Origin: Ramazzottius varieornatus | Taxonomy: Eukaryota > Tardigrada > Eutardigrada > Parachela > Ramazzottiidae | NCBI GenBank assembly: GCA_001949185.1 | Contig: BDGG01000013.1 | Span: 416,408 to 480,407, forward strand | DNA: 64,000 nucleotides | Direction: 5' to 3' | Shown: piece after piece, positions 1-10,212 of the stretch | Layout of the letters: each line of letters opens with the position of its first letter | Position numbering within the stretch: the first letter of the stretch is position 1 | Made by a program: the position numbers and the translations under genes | Notes under the pieces: model-generated | The model's input: the letters and a program-made list of their open reading frames with translations, nothing else | Told to the model about the DNA's origin: nothing | Database searches by the model: none

Positions 1-108
1 CAACTGCGCAGAGCAATCTTGTCGAGTTGTGTCGCAGTGTCAGGCTCTCGGTTATCCATACTAACCTCATGACGAAACATCACGCGACACGACAACTTGA
101 CAAATTAC

Positions 109-3100
109 CTGGCCGCCGGGTATTTGGTCCATATGACGCCCAGCGTAATGGCGACCCACTGTCGGAGCATCCCCCGTCCCTCTGTAATCTGTTCCAGACA
201 GACCGCGATGACGTTATCTTTCAGCCCAACGTCTTTGCCAGCAGCGTTGTCAGCCACCGTTCGGGACATGACGAAAGCGGCCATGGTGCGGTGTTCGACA
301 GGTAAATAGGTGTCGGCCAGGATATCCACGAAGTACTTGTGGCCACCTTCACGGATGATTTCTCCTTGGCAAGTCTAATGCCCAAACAACGCATTAACTG
401 AGTTCCTTCGAAAGCAAAAAGGGAGCCGGGGGATGACCCGTATAGATCGTCATCTCGAGCAGCGCACGTTTCCAGCGTTAGTGGCTGGAAGCGTACGCTA
501 CTTGGAGAAACGATCTGGATGAATTTGACTACCGGTGTCCCAGTTGTCTAAAAACTGGACTTACGTCGTCAACGGCAAGAATTTTGGCCCAGATGAAGAC
601 AAGTAAGGGTCGGAGTTCGCGGGCAGAGCTTTGGAGAAGTTTGAGCACGTAGGGAAAGATTCCGACGGAAAGGGCCTGGTTGACCGCCCATGGACCAAGG
701 TCGACGAAGCGGCCGAGGAGATCGAGAGCTCGAAGACGGTGGCTTTGGCTCAGCAGAACCTGGAATAATCCCGTAAAAACAATCTTGGAGCTGTAATTTT
801 TCAGCGATGTCGCACACCTGCCTACACGAGAACCAACATCAAAATGCAGGTGCCCGTGTGAAAAGTTAAATTCGTTCATGTGGTCAAGCATTGTACCTGC
901 AGGACGATGGGTAGTTGCTCAGGCGGGTGTCTTTTCTCGTTGCCGTATGTTAGCCACACTTGAAAGGCTGTTAGCTGTTCAGTGAAGAACGTCGAGTAGA
1001 TGTAGGGTGCGCCCTCTAGCACGGCTGGCAGCTGACACAGGCAGGCGTCCAGGGCAAAGTCCCATGCATCCCTAGGAAAAGAGACTTTGTTATTGACAAT
1101 GAGTTTATGACTGAAAAGAGTTCTTACCACATGGGGTGCTGGGCGGTGGAATGCGGAATATTCGGATAGGATATAGGTGAGCATTTGTAGCTGCGCATCA
1201 CGCGTTCAGCTAGGAGGAAGTTGCGGAACAGACTAGCCACTAGCAGGTCTTGCCGAAACAAGCGATGGAATAATTCTGCAAAATACCGAAATATGCGCTT
1301 TGTTTCTGGCTAGAAATCGACATCTATGGACGAACTTTGCACCTCGGGGAAGAGAGTTCCAGGCGATCGTGTCGGTTACTGCCGTGAAGATCCAGTTGAG
1401 TTCTCCCAACATGGTCCTTCTGTCATTCATCTGTCCAGGAATTCTACGACGCGAGAAACGGACCTGTCATTCAGTGAATGATTTTTTCGGGCAGAAGATC
1501 TTGAATTTGAATTAATGAACTATATTTCTGAATTGGTTCTCAAATTTACTTGTCTATCATTTCCAAGGTAATTTCCGGTAAGAGCCTCGTCGTGTTGTGT
1601 AGCGTATACCACAACAGTGCCATCTTGATCGGCGTGGTCAGGCAAGCTGTGAAGAGGTCTGCCGGTAGTAGTGGATTGGTCGGCAGCTCTTCACCGGAGG
1701 CACAGGACGCCAAGTGGATGCATGACCGATATTGAGGCGGCACCTCCTTCTGCTCGTCTGGGAAGTTCTTTCTTTGGTACTGTAATGTAACAGTAAGTCA
1801 TTACACACCTGAGATTCCTCGAGGATGACGAATGTACTCGTTTACCATTTTTAAAGGTCAGATTACCTCATACTCCTCCTGGTGAGAGTTAGCGAACTGA
1901 AGGAAGCTCTCGACAATCATACCGGCGTTGGAGCAGTCGTAAACGTAGAGCGAAGGAACGCCCATCCACAGTTGCATGTCATACACCGACAGTGGAATGT
2001 ATTGCGTGTAGTTCTTGTTGAAGACCCAGATTTCACCGTTTGCCGTCGGTTTGGGCACACCTGTAAACCACAAATCAATCAGTGTCCCCCTATTTAATTG
2101 CGCGAATTTAATCATTTACTCCTGAAGACTTTTTTGGTTTTTGTTTATCAACATTTACCGTGGCCGTTGTAGTGAAACAAGACCCGTTCATCCTTTGAGC
2201 TCTTCCTCATGCCCACGCAGAGTTTTTTGATGTCGTCGATGGTGGGATCTAGCGACTGCTTGTATCTGGCTCGAGGCTGCCAGCGTTCATACTGCTTCTG
2301 CAAGGCATCCCCGATCTTCTCCACGGCCTTCACGGAGCTATTTGCCAGCGGATCGACCCAGGCTTCCAGCCGAGCACACGGGCTTGGTTTGACCACATCG
2401 GGGGGATCTACTCCGACGTTGAGGCATAGCACTAAAGCCACGCTGACGGTTTTCATCTGCAAGGGGAAATCACGGTAAAATCCAATGCTGCTTTTCCGGG
2501 TAGAACCGACGCCTACAGCTAGTATCAGACCAACGGTAGGCTCGACGCCTACCATCAGTGCTTTTTGCCATGAATTAATGCCCAGCCATTCAGATCACAT
2601 TGCGAACCAACCGTGACGTCACGAGCCGTTAATTTGAATGAACGAGTTCGGAAAAACGACAACAAATGGGCAGAACACGACCCGCCATACCGCAATATCC
2701 AATATGTCCACTTGGACAGACTGACTTACGCGATCTTTCACTCTCCAGGATTCTACGGGATTCTGATAGCCCTGGATCTTTTCCGTATGACGCTGTTGCG
2801 TGAAAGCCAGAGGTGTCTGCCAGTCGATGGCATCGGTCTGACCTTCGGAGACTAGGACAGAGATGCGTGACTGGAGGGCGGAAGGTGCTGCATTGCTGGG
2901 ATGCTGCACGTTGAAGGTAGGCAGCTGGACGGTACCTGTGGACAGGTAGAGATTTTGCAAGGCTTGAAGAGGTAGCTGAGATGGATCCTGGGCGTAGGCG
3001 GGACGATTGGCTGGCAGCTAAAACGCGAGGATCGGAATTAGCGGCTGTTTCTCCCAGATGCTCGGGATCTTAGTTGCGCAATATGGTTGAACAATTTACC

Positions 3101-3153
3101 TTTACATCGACTCCGCCGTTGGGTAGCGGATCACCATCTTGGTCAGCGTTCAT
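109..3153 (-). CDS. RPTOR: Raptor (mTORC1 scaffold), N-terminal half, partial
   Basis: Regulatory-associated protein of mTOR recruits substrates to mTORC1 and docks it on lysosomal Rag GTPases. Ten exons read leftwards with matching phases: 3153-3100, 3017-2730, 2456-2159, 2060-1867, 1779-1550, 1443-1343, 1275-1128, 1071-897, 759-565, 374-109. The last ends in phase 2 before a GT, so the gene continues beyond the left edge. About 650 residues are present; vertebrate Raptor has about 1335. The Raptor N-terminal caspase-like domain is clear: [15 protein letters not shown], then HYNGHG and YDCSNAG, which supply the caspase-like His and Cys positions. Armadillo/HEAT-type helices follow ([23 protein letters not shown]). 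The N-terminal tail before the conserved DW..PLAF motif is about 83 residues, longer than the roughly 20 I recall for human. Identity is very confident; exon 1 is somewhat less so. Confidence 0.95.
446..518. repeat. Family A hairpin, degenerate, RPTOR intron
   Basis: Shows GCAGCGCACGTTTCCAG, then GTGGCTGGAAGCGTACGCTA, and CTTGGAGAAACGATCTGG: the family A arm-loop-arm order with several substitutions. It lies in the intron between RPTOR exons 9 and 10. Confidence 0.55.
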
Positions 3154-3606
3154 CCTGGCATTACCCTGCGTCGCCCACCTGATGCTCCATCGTAATGCAA
3201 AGTTCGAGATCGTCTGGTACGCGCAGAAACCTTGAAAACTCTAGAAAATTAAAGTCCGAACTAGGAACTCCCGAGATGGAGAGTATTTTCTCGCTCTGGG
3301 TTATAGGTTCCACATAGGCTTCATGCATTGATTGTTTGATCCAGTTATCTCCGATCAGCTGATCCGTGACGTCACCTGTACTTCATGAAGTGACTTCGCT
3401 TGATTCAAGTATATTTGATTGTCTGGGTCGAAATCGATGCTTCGGAAATCGGAATTTTTCTTTTCAAGTTGATACAGTATCTTCCCAGTTTTATTTTCCG
3501 TATTCCGTGACAACCTTCCTTGATATTGAGCAACACGAGTTATTCGTATGAATGATATGTAAGTGGTTGTCGAACCCGTAGGACCCAGACAGATTCCAGA
3601 AGAAAT
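3154..3606. promoter_or_regulatory. Presumed shared promoter region of RPTOR and YME1L
   Basis: This is the gap between two divergently oriented start codons (RPTOR minus, YME1L plus), so it should hold both promoters and 5' UTRs. It contains a perfect CRE palindrome at 3367-3374 and, just upstream, the palindrome GATCAGCTGATC (3353-3364) with an E-box core. No TATA box is obvious at a sensible distance from either ATG. Promoter function is inferred from gene layout only. Confidence 0.5.
3367..3374. promoter_or_regulatory. CRE-like palindrome TGACGTCA
   Basis: This is a perfect CREB/ATF consensus octamer in the RPTOR-YME1L divergent gap. Similar octamers occur at 49034-49041 (first intron of ATP-citrate lyase) and near 2612 (RPTOR intron 2). 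An octamer is expected about once per 65 kb by chance, so the several copies are mildly enriched, but some lie inside repeats. Confidence 0.3.
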
Positions 3607-6600
3607 ATGCTGTCGGAAGGATTGTTGGGAACGTCGCAGGTAAGCCTCTCCGCCAGTCCATCACCCTCACCCTGACTTGCATTCCCCCTTGTCCTCCTTA
3701 GTTCGTCGTTCTTCTGGGGAGTCCAGGAGCCAATCTATCTCTCCGTACTATCCACTGGCTACAGTCTCGGTCGACGCAAAGACGGACCTATTCAACAACA
3801 TCTGTCCAGAATCAAAGTTATGATGAAATTCCTGAATCGGTAAGAAAAACCCTAAGTGCTGTTGGTTCGGGAAGGTAACTCAGTGTCTCCTTCTAGACTT
3901 TCCTCAACCTCCTATCGTCGTTCAAAAACCTTTCGCCCAATGAAATGGTAGAGATCTTGTCCCGTCCGTCCTGTCTGGCATCCACCATCAACGAAGTCAG
4001 CTCGACGACGCATGTCGGACGTTACATTGGTATCTCACCCCTTCCCGTGAATGTTGGTCTGCTGACCAGAAAGGTCCTCCACAGCCACTGTGCAGGTCAA
4101 AGGAGAAACTTCGTCGCTAGAAAGCAGAGAAAACCAAGTACGCTTGGAGGAGCAACGCACACCAAGTCGGCCGAGCAGACACTCCAACAATATATCAGTG
4201 AACGTGGCGGAATTTTCTCGTCATGGCTCAAAAAGGCCAAGGTAAGTCGCACCAGATCCCCAAATTTTAACAGACAGAAGAAAACCTTGCGGTAAAAAAC
4301 TCAGTCCAGATGGAAACAGAATTGCTCCCGCTTTTAAGGATTTTTAATTATTTGGGAGCCAACGCAATTGATTGACCGGAAGTTGATTGGTTTTCCTCGT
4401 AGATAATAAACAACCCCCCGCTGAAAATCGTCACGGACGAGCATATCAAGAAGTATCTCAACACGGAAGCTACCACTACGTCGAACGATGAATTTTTCAG
4501 AGCTCGAGTGAGTTGCTGCATTTTTTCTGACTTGTCGTGGTAGTAAAATCAACTGTTTGTTTCTAGCTGGCGTTTCTGGAAGGATACATCGCAGCTAACG
4601 ATGGTCGAGTCAAAAACATGCGCGCAGCGTCACCCAGCCTTTTCCGATCGTTGCTTTTCATGGCTATTTCTCTTCTGGGTGTCATGATTGTCCTCGGTAT
4701 CATGACCGGTGCGATGTCCTTCAAGGTAGAAAAATGGGAGCTCGCAAACGAAGGTGACAAGATCGTACTTCCAAGTGGCGCACGTTGTCAGTGTTCCTGG
4801 CTGAAGGCACGCGCCACTTGCAAACCGCGACGGGGCTGTTTTATCAAGGTGGCGCGTGTTTTTCACTGTTATTGGCTGGAAGAGTGCGCCACTTGGAAAG
4901 ATAGACTTGTCGAGTTTGTTTGGGGATCCCACAGATATTTTCCTTGGAACTTACTGTACATCATTTTCACAGTTCGATTTCTTTGTGTCTAGGTTATGAT
5001 GGGTCTCGATCAGAGGGAAGTGAAACCAGAAGACATCCACGTCACCTTTAACGACGTAAAGGGTGTGGACGAGGCCAAGGAGGAACTGATGCAGATCGTC
5101 GAGTATCTGCGCAACCCCGACCGCTTCTCAGCGTTAGGTGGTAAGCTTCCCAAAGGCGTCCTGCTAGTCGGCCCACCAGGAACGGGCAAGACGTTGCTGG
5201 CTCGAGCTGTGGCCGGTCAAGCTGGCGTACCGTTCTTCCAGGCCGCCGGATCTGAGTTCGACGAGATCTTGGTCGGTCAAGGCGCCAGACGAGTTCGAGA
5301 TCTTTTCGGTAAAAACTTCAATTGTGCTCGGCGAACAAAATCTTTCTCCAACTGGCGCACGTTTTCAGATTTTGAACGGGTAACGTGTGCCACTTGAGAA
5401 ATTCGACAAGGTTGTTTTTCAAAGTGGCGCACGCTGTCCTTCTTGCTGACTGGCGGTATGCGCCACTGAGACAAAAATCTTGCCGCGTTTGTTTGACTCT
5501 GTCCCATGTGAAAACTCCTTAACATTTTTCTAATTCTTCCATCCGTGTTTTCTAGCTGCGGCAAAAGAAAAAGCTCCCTGTGTGATATTCATCGACGAGA
5601 TTGACGCGGTAGGATCGAAGCGGACCAACTCTGTCCTTCACCCACACGCCAACCAGACTATCAACCAGCTACTAGCTGAGATGGATGGTTTTCACCAGAC
5701 TGAAGGTGTCATCGTTCTTGGCGCCACCAACCGCAGCGAAGACCTCGATCGCGCCCTCACCCGGCCCGGTCGCTTCGACATCGAAGTCCACGTTCCCATG
5801 CCCGACCTGAAAGGCCGCTCCGAAATTCTTCGGTACTACCTAGACAAGCTAATTCTCGGGACGGACGTCAAAGTAGACGTTCTAGCCCGAGGGACAGCTG
5901 GCTTCACTGGTAGGAAGTCATGAACCATTATTACCATTATTAGTACTATTATATTTGAACCAGAAAACCCTGAAAGTGCGGATGAACAGGGTCAGGGTTC
6001 GGCTCGCGACCTACAATCTTGCCGCGGTTATTAAGCAAGTTGAACTGGAGATCGCGGTTCGAATCCCCTCTTTTGTTCGGTTTTTGTCGTTTCTATCTTG
6101 ATTTCAATTTGTTTTACTTTGATGGTTTCTTTGCTGTTGTAGGTGCCGATATCGAGAATATGATCAACCAAGCGGCTTTAGCGGCTGCCAGTGATGGTTT
6201 AAAGTCCGTCCCGATGACATACTTGGAGAAGGCTCGCGACAAGGTCCTCATGGGACCAGCCAAGAAGTCGCGGGTACCTGACGAGGAAGCTAACAGGATA
6301 ACAGCCTACCACGAAGGCGGTCATACCCTCGTGGCACATTACACGAAAGACGCCATGCCGCTACACAAAGTCACCATCATTCCACGAGGGCCTTCCCTCG
6401 GCCACGTACGTAAATCTCTGTAAAACGAGCGAATAGTTTTGTGCGTGTTGGACGTTATGAGTACGAGATACGAAGGTGGGTGGCCGGGTTCGGCGGCAGC
6501 CGCCTGCGTACTGGCTTGCGCTTGGTTTTACCGGTCGACGGTATACAGGCTGATGACTCAAATGGTTCAATGTGTTTTCTGCTCTTTTCAGACGGCGTAT

Positions 6601-7126
6601 CTGCCAGAAAGAGAAATGTACCATCAGAAGAAGTCTGAGATGCTAGCTATGTTAGACACTTTGATGGCCGGGAGAGCAGCGGAAGAGTTGATCTTCGGTT
6701 CGGACTGCATCACCTCGGGTGCTGCTGACGACCTGAGGAAAGCCTCGGAACTGGCAGGTAACATGGTCAAAATGTATGGCATGTCCGACAAGGTCGGCCT
6801 GAGGTACTACGGCAAAGACGAAGACCGGGATATCTTCTCAGCCGGTAAAGATATCGGAGCGAACGCTGCTGAAGCCATCGATATGGAAATCCGCCGGATA
6901 CTCCAAGTACGAATCATCTTTTACCAGTAATCCTTTTTCTCCCGGTTTCGCAGTCGAATGTTGTTCGTCGTAGGAATCGTACGAAAGGGCGAAGACCATA
7001 TTAAGGCAACACGGCAAGGAGCACCGATGGCTGGCGGATGCTTTACTCGAGCATGAAACGCTAGACGCCGAAGAAATCAAGCAAGTTATCAGTGGGCAAA
7101 CCATGATAAAGAAGGCTGTTTTGTAG
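3607..7126 (+). CDS. YME1L1: Mitochondrial i-AAA protease YME1L (FtsH family)
   Basis: ATP-dependent zinc metalloprotease of the mitochondrial inner membrane with its active site facing the intermembrane space. Ten exons with consistent phases: 3607-3639, 3702-3839, 3897-4241, 4403-4507, 4567-4725, 4993-5308, 5556-5909, 6143-6405, 6592-6906, 6974-7126, giving about 726 residues (human about 716-773). The N-terminus is Arg-rich with RRTYST, a plausible matrix-protease cleavage site. One membrane span ([19 protein letters not shown]) lies near residue 245. The AAA domain has Walker A GPPGTGKT (about 320), Walker B VIFIDEID and the [22 protein letters not shown]. The protease motif is HEGGH (about 540) with an SGAADD segment for the third zinc ligand. 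Oddity: the first pore loop reads DEILVGQG, with Leu where FtsH proteins carry an aromatic. Introns 5 and 6 carry family A hairpin repeats. Confidence 0.96.
4757..4920. repeat. Family A hairpins, two units, YME1L intron 5
   Basis: Two successive units with AAGTGGCGCACG ... GCTG ... GCGCCACTTG, bounded by CAAGATCGTACTTCC on the left and AAAGATAGACTTGTCGAGTT on the right. Confidence 0.8.
5330..5500. repeat. Family A hairpins, two units, YME1L intron 6
   Basis: Units around CAACTGGCGCACGTTTTC/GTGTGCCACTTG and CAAAGTGGCGCACGCTGTCC/GTATGCGCCACTG, separated by ATTCGACAAGGTTGTTTTTC. Confidence 0.8.
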
Positions 7127-8032
7127 CGGCTGACTGTCTCATGGCAGGTACTGGAAGAATTCGCAGCGTCCGCGCAGTACATCGTCGTACACGTCAAGTA
7201 CAGCCCCGGTCCGGCTTTACTGCCTGTTTCAACCCCTTACGGGGGTGCATCGTTACATACGTAATCCCACTGCGCGGACGCAGCGAATTTTTACAGATAA
7301 TGCGAAATTTTCGGTGTCTTGTGTTTCAGTAGATTGTGTATTAACTTTCTCACCCCACGAGTTCGCCATTGCAAAATAGTATAAATGATTATTACTGTGC
7401 GCATCTGATGTTGTTCACGATTGATTCTGTATGGGATTAATGGACTACTCATGGTCTGTAGTGGAAGTTTGCTGGACTTTAGCACGTCAATGAGTGTAGA
7501 TTGGCTGGTAAAGAGTTCGATGGCTGTAGCAAAGCCACTCTCGCAGCGGTTGCTTTGGCTGCAGTGAAGCATGCACGCCACGTTTTTGTTTTAGTTTGGT
7601 GTCATTTAATTCTACGGGTAATTAGCTGTTACGTGTTACCTGCCGTACCACATGCAGACTGGTGCGCGCCCTAAAATCTGTTGTGATCTTGACACCGGTA
7701 ACAGTGACGGACCTTGTTGGCAAGGTCCAGCGCACCTTGGCACTGAATTTGGCGCTACTGAAAACGGCGGTGGAAAAAATAGATGGACACTTGATCAGAC
7801 GTAACAGCAAAACAGCCCAACTAAGCATCTCACCTTGGCATTCATCAACTTGCTCGATTCTCCTTCTTCGCCCATCGCCACGTAATTCTCTAAACTCACT
7901 TCGCTAGCGGTCGGCAACGATGTGCCACTACATGGTACGATTTCTCTGCGGTTCATGCGGTGAATGTGGACGGGATAAGTTTTGGTAAACGATCCTTCGC
8001 AGTACGAGGACGCAAGCGCGAAGCGCCCTCTT
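7127..8032. other. Intergenic/5' region between YME1L and the SLC38A9 homologue
   Basis: About 900 bp without a confident gene. It holds an inverted repeat (7158-7289). On the minus strand a short start (MGEEGESSKLMNAK at about 7870, with a possible GT donor and a downstream open frame ending near 7622) could be a small divergent gene, but nothing in it was recognised. Upstream exons of the SLC38A9 homologue may also lie here: the frame is open upstream of 8033 to about 7976, reading PSQYEDASAKRPL. Confidence 0.5.
7158..7289. repeat. Inverted repeat, ~21-bp arms
   Basis: The left arm at 7158-7179 (AATTCGCAGCGTCCGCGCAGT) is matched by its near-perfect reverse complement at 7269-7289, about 90 bp away. 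This is a small foldback just 3' of YME1L, possibly a MITE or a 3'-end hairpin. No target duplication was found. Confidence 0.6.
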
Positions 8033-10061
8033 ATGGCGGGCGAGAAGAGCGAACCTACCACGGGGTACCAAAGTTCCGTGGTCACCGTGTAAGTATTAAT
8101 GGCATTCCAACAAGTTACAGTATGTTGGGTCTCTACCTGGTGCTCTTGAAATAACGTGTAAATTTTGTTGCAGATTTTCGTTATGGAATACTCTGATGGG
8201 AACCACTTTGTTAGCAATACCGTGGACTATTACTCAGGTAAGTACAGAACCTGAAATGAATCGATGATTGTCATGTGCTTTGTTATCCGGAGATTACTGC
8301 AGGCTGGGTTTACTTTGGGAATTTTCCTCACGCTCCTGATAGCTGGTCTGGAACTCTATACTTGCACACTGGTTCTCCGCCTGGCACAAGTCATGAGAGA
8401 CGAGCAACTGGATCAGAACAACGTTCAACAGGTGGTCGAGTTCTCCGACTTGTGCCGCTACTTCATCAATGCGCGGTTCGGGAACGTCGCTACCGTTATT
8501 TCGGTCATTACTATTCTAACGGCATCTGTTGCTTACTGGATCCTCATGTCGGGCTTCCTCTTCAACATTGGTCAGTCCATCTTCGGTAAGCATTTCTACT
8601 TTTTAACCGATGGTTTCACGGTCCTTCTGCGCTGACTAAAATGCGTCCAGTTCAAAATGGGAATATGCGCCACTTCGGAACCCTTCTCTCAAACTGGCGC
8701 ATTCTTCCCTCTTCCAACACTGCAGTTTGCGCCACTTTGTCTGTGATCTCGGCATTCGGTCTTTTGGCGAAACCATCGCGAAGTAAACCACCAAATGTCT
8801 ACTGTCCTTGCAGAATTCAGTGTAACCAATGCGACGCAGTTCTTAAATGCTACGGTAGGACCAATCGGTGCCACTCCCATTACGTCGTTTGAGACTATCT
8901 GGACAACGAAGCTAACACCGGTCCTGTTAGTCGCCGTGGTCTACCCTTTGTGCCTCATACGCAATCCAGCCGTCTTCCAGAAACTAAATTCCTTGGGCGT
9001 GATTAGCATCGTCTACTTCGTAATCTTCATAGCTGTCAAAGCCGCATCATGGGGTATCAATTATGATGCCTGTAAAGACCCTTCCATAAAAGGTAACAAC
9101 GAAAGCTGCTTGTTTAATCCAGATATAAAGTACCACTTTTGATCACAGACTGGAATTTGAGCTTTCCGGCTCTTACTGGTACCATAACTCTGGGCTTCTT
9201 TGTCCATAACGCCGGTGAGAACCCTATCAATTTGGTGATTTTGAGAAGGCGCTGTGACATGAAAAGTACTAGTTTTAAGTTTCTAGTGATCGCGATGACA
9301 AATCAAGCCGCACCGTCGACTCGTATCCGAGATCTGGGCTACGGCTACCTGCTCGTACTAGTCACCTACCTCTACATCGGCATCAGCGTCTACATAACTT
9401 TTCCTGATGCCAAATCTACCATCCGAGATGTAAGTTGCAAGCCAGCAATAACCTATCTCCGCGGCTAAACTGGTATCGCTGTTGCGCTTTGCTGTTGCAG
9501 AATATTTTGAAGAACTTTGCAAGCACTGACGTGCTGGCGTTCGTGGCGCGCGTGGGCCTTCTCTTTCAGATGTCCGCCACGTTTCCGCTGATCGTATATA
9601 TTGCCCGACTCCAGCTCATCAAAGTACTTTTTGGGCGGAACGAAAACCTGTAGGGAACGCGTGAATAATGATTTATCCCCAATACTGTAAGGCCGTATCG
9701 CCACGTTGATTTTCTTGTACTTGCAGACTCTTGTGGCGCGCAGTGGTAGCTGCTGGAGTGATTGCACTTGGACTTCTGGCTGCGGTCTTCTTTCCGAACA
9801 TCGGAGCAGTTTTAAGGTAAGCATTTAGTACTGACTGATGCACCGGTATGGAGTTTTGGTGTCTGGCAGCGTGGATCGGAAATTGGTTGTTCTCCTAGGA
9901 TATCTGGTTCGCTAGCTGGTCTAGCCTTTGCTTTCACACTACCTTGTGTTGTCTACTTGACGTATCTCCGTCGAGAAGGCCGGGCGACACATGGCGTCGT
10001 CTGGTCTCACGTTCTGATTGTCCTCCTTGGTTTTATTAACTTCGTTCTTCAGTTTATCTGA
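8033..10061 (+). CDS. SLC38A9: SLC38A9-like lysosomal amino-acid transporter / arginine sensor
   Basis: Polytopic amino-acid transporter of the AAAP fold. In mammals SLC38A9 senses lysosomal arginine and activates mTORC1 through Rag-Ragulator. Nine exons: 8033-8088, 8174-8237, 8303-8585, 8814-9092, 9149-9214, 9287-9429, 9501-9649, 9727-9816, 9899-10061, giving 430 residues. TM1 carries the family signature as WNTLMGTTLLAIPW; later conserved stretches include VAYWILMSGFLFNIG, VTYLYIGISVYITFP and FFPNIGAVLR. The two introns around residues 230-250 are short (56 and 72 bp) and remove apparent frame breaks. Only about 18 residues precede TM1 from this ATG, whereas the human cytosolic tail that binds Ragulator is about 120 residues. 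An upstream exon is likely, because the frame stays open to about 7976. Intron 3 carries a family A repeat. Paralogues are possible, but TM1 and C-terminal similarity favour SLC38A9. Confidence 0.85.
8648..8742. repeat. Family A hairpin, SLC38A9 homologue intron 3
   Basis: ATGCGCCACTTCGGAA ... CAAACTGGCGCATTCTTC ... GTTTGCGCCACTTTG; one complete unit plus a half unit. Confidence 0.7.
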
Positions 10062-10154
10062 ACTTTTCTGCCACAATTTTATCATGAGCGCCAGCTAGGG
10101 TGGAAAGTTTGTGCCAGATTTACACAAAAGAGTTTTCTACATAAATGCAGAATG

Positions 10155-10160
10155 AATAAA
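10155..10160 (+). terminator. Poly(A) signal AATAAA for the SLC38A9 homologue
   Basis: This is a canonical hexamer 94 bp after the stop codon at 10061. It lies only 53 bp from the stop codon of the convergent cathepsin-like gene, so the two 3' UTRs almost certainly abut or overlap. Confidence 0.6.
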
Positions 10161-10212
10161 GCAGTAAAAGCTGAAGCAACAGTACATCAGATGATGTTAG
10201 TGTCTTTTAACC

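Noticed and set aside
6056-6066. GGTTCGAATCC, a perfect tRNA B-box, in a YME1L intron
   Set aside because: The surrounding 80 bases do not fold as a tRNA: no paired T-arm, no matching acceptor stem and no A-box at the right distance. A degenerate tRNA-derived repeat is possible but unsupported.
7622-7870. Possible small minus-strand two-exon gene starting MGEEGESSKLMNAK
   Set aside because: Donor and acceptor-like sites exist, but the peptide is unrecognised and short; not enough support for a gene call.
9121-9150. Apparent frameshift in the SLC38A9 homologue
   Set aside because: A 56-bp GT-AG intron (9093-9148) restores the frame and the conserved sequence, so no frameshift is needed.
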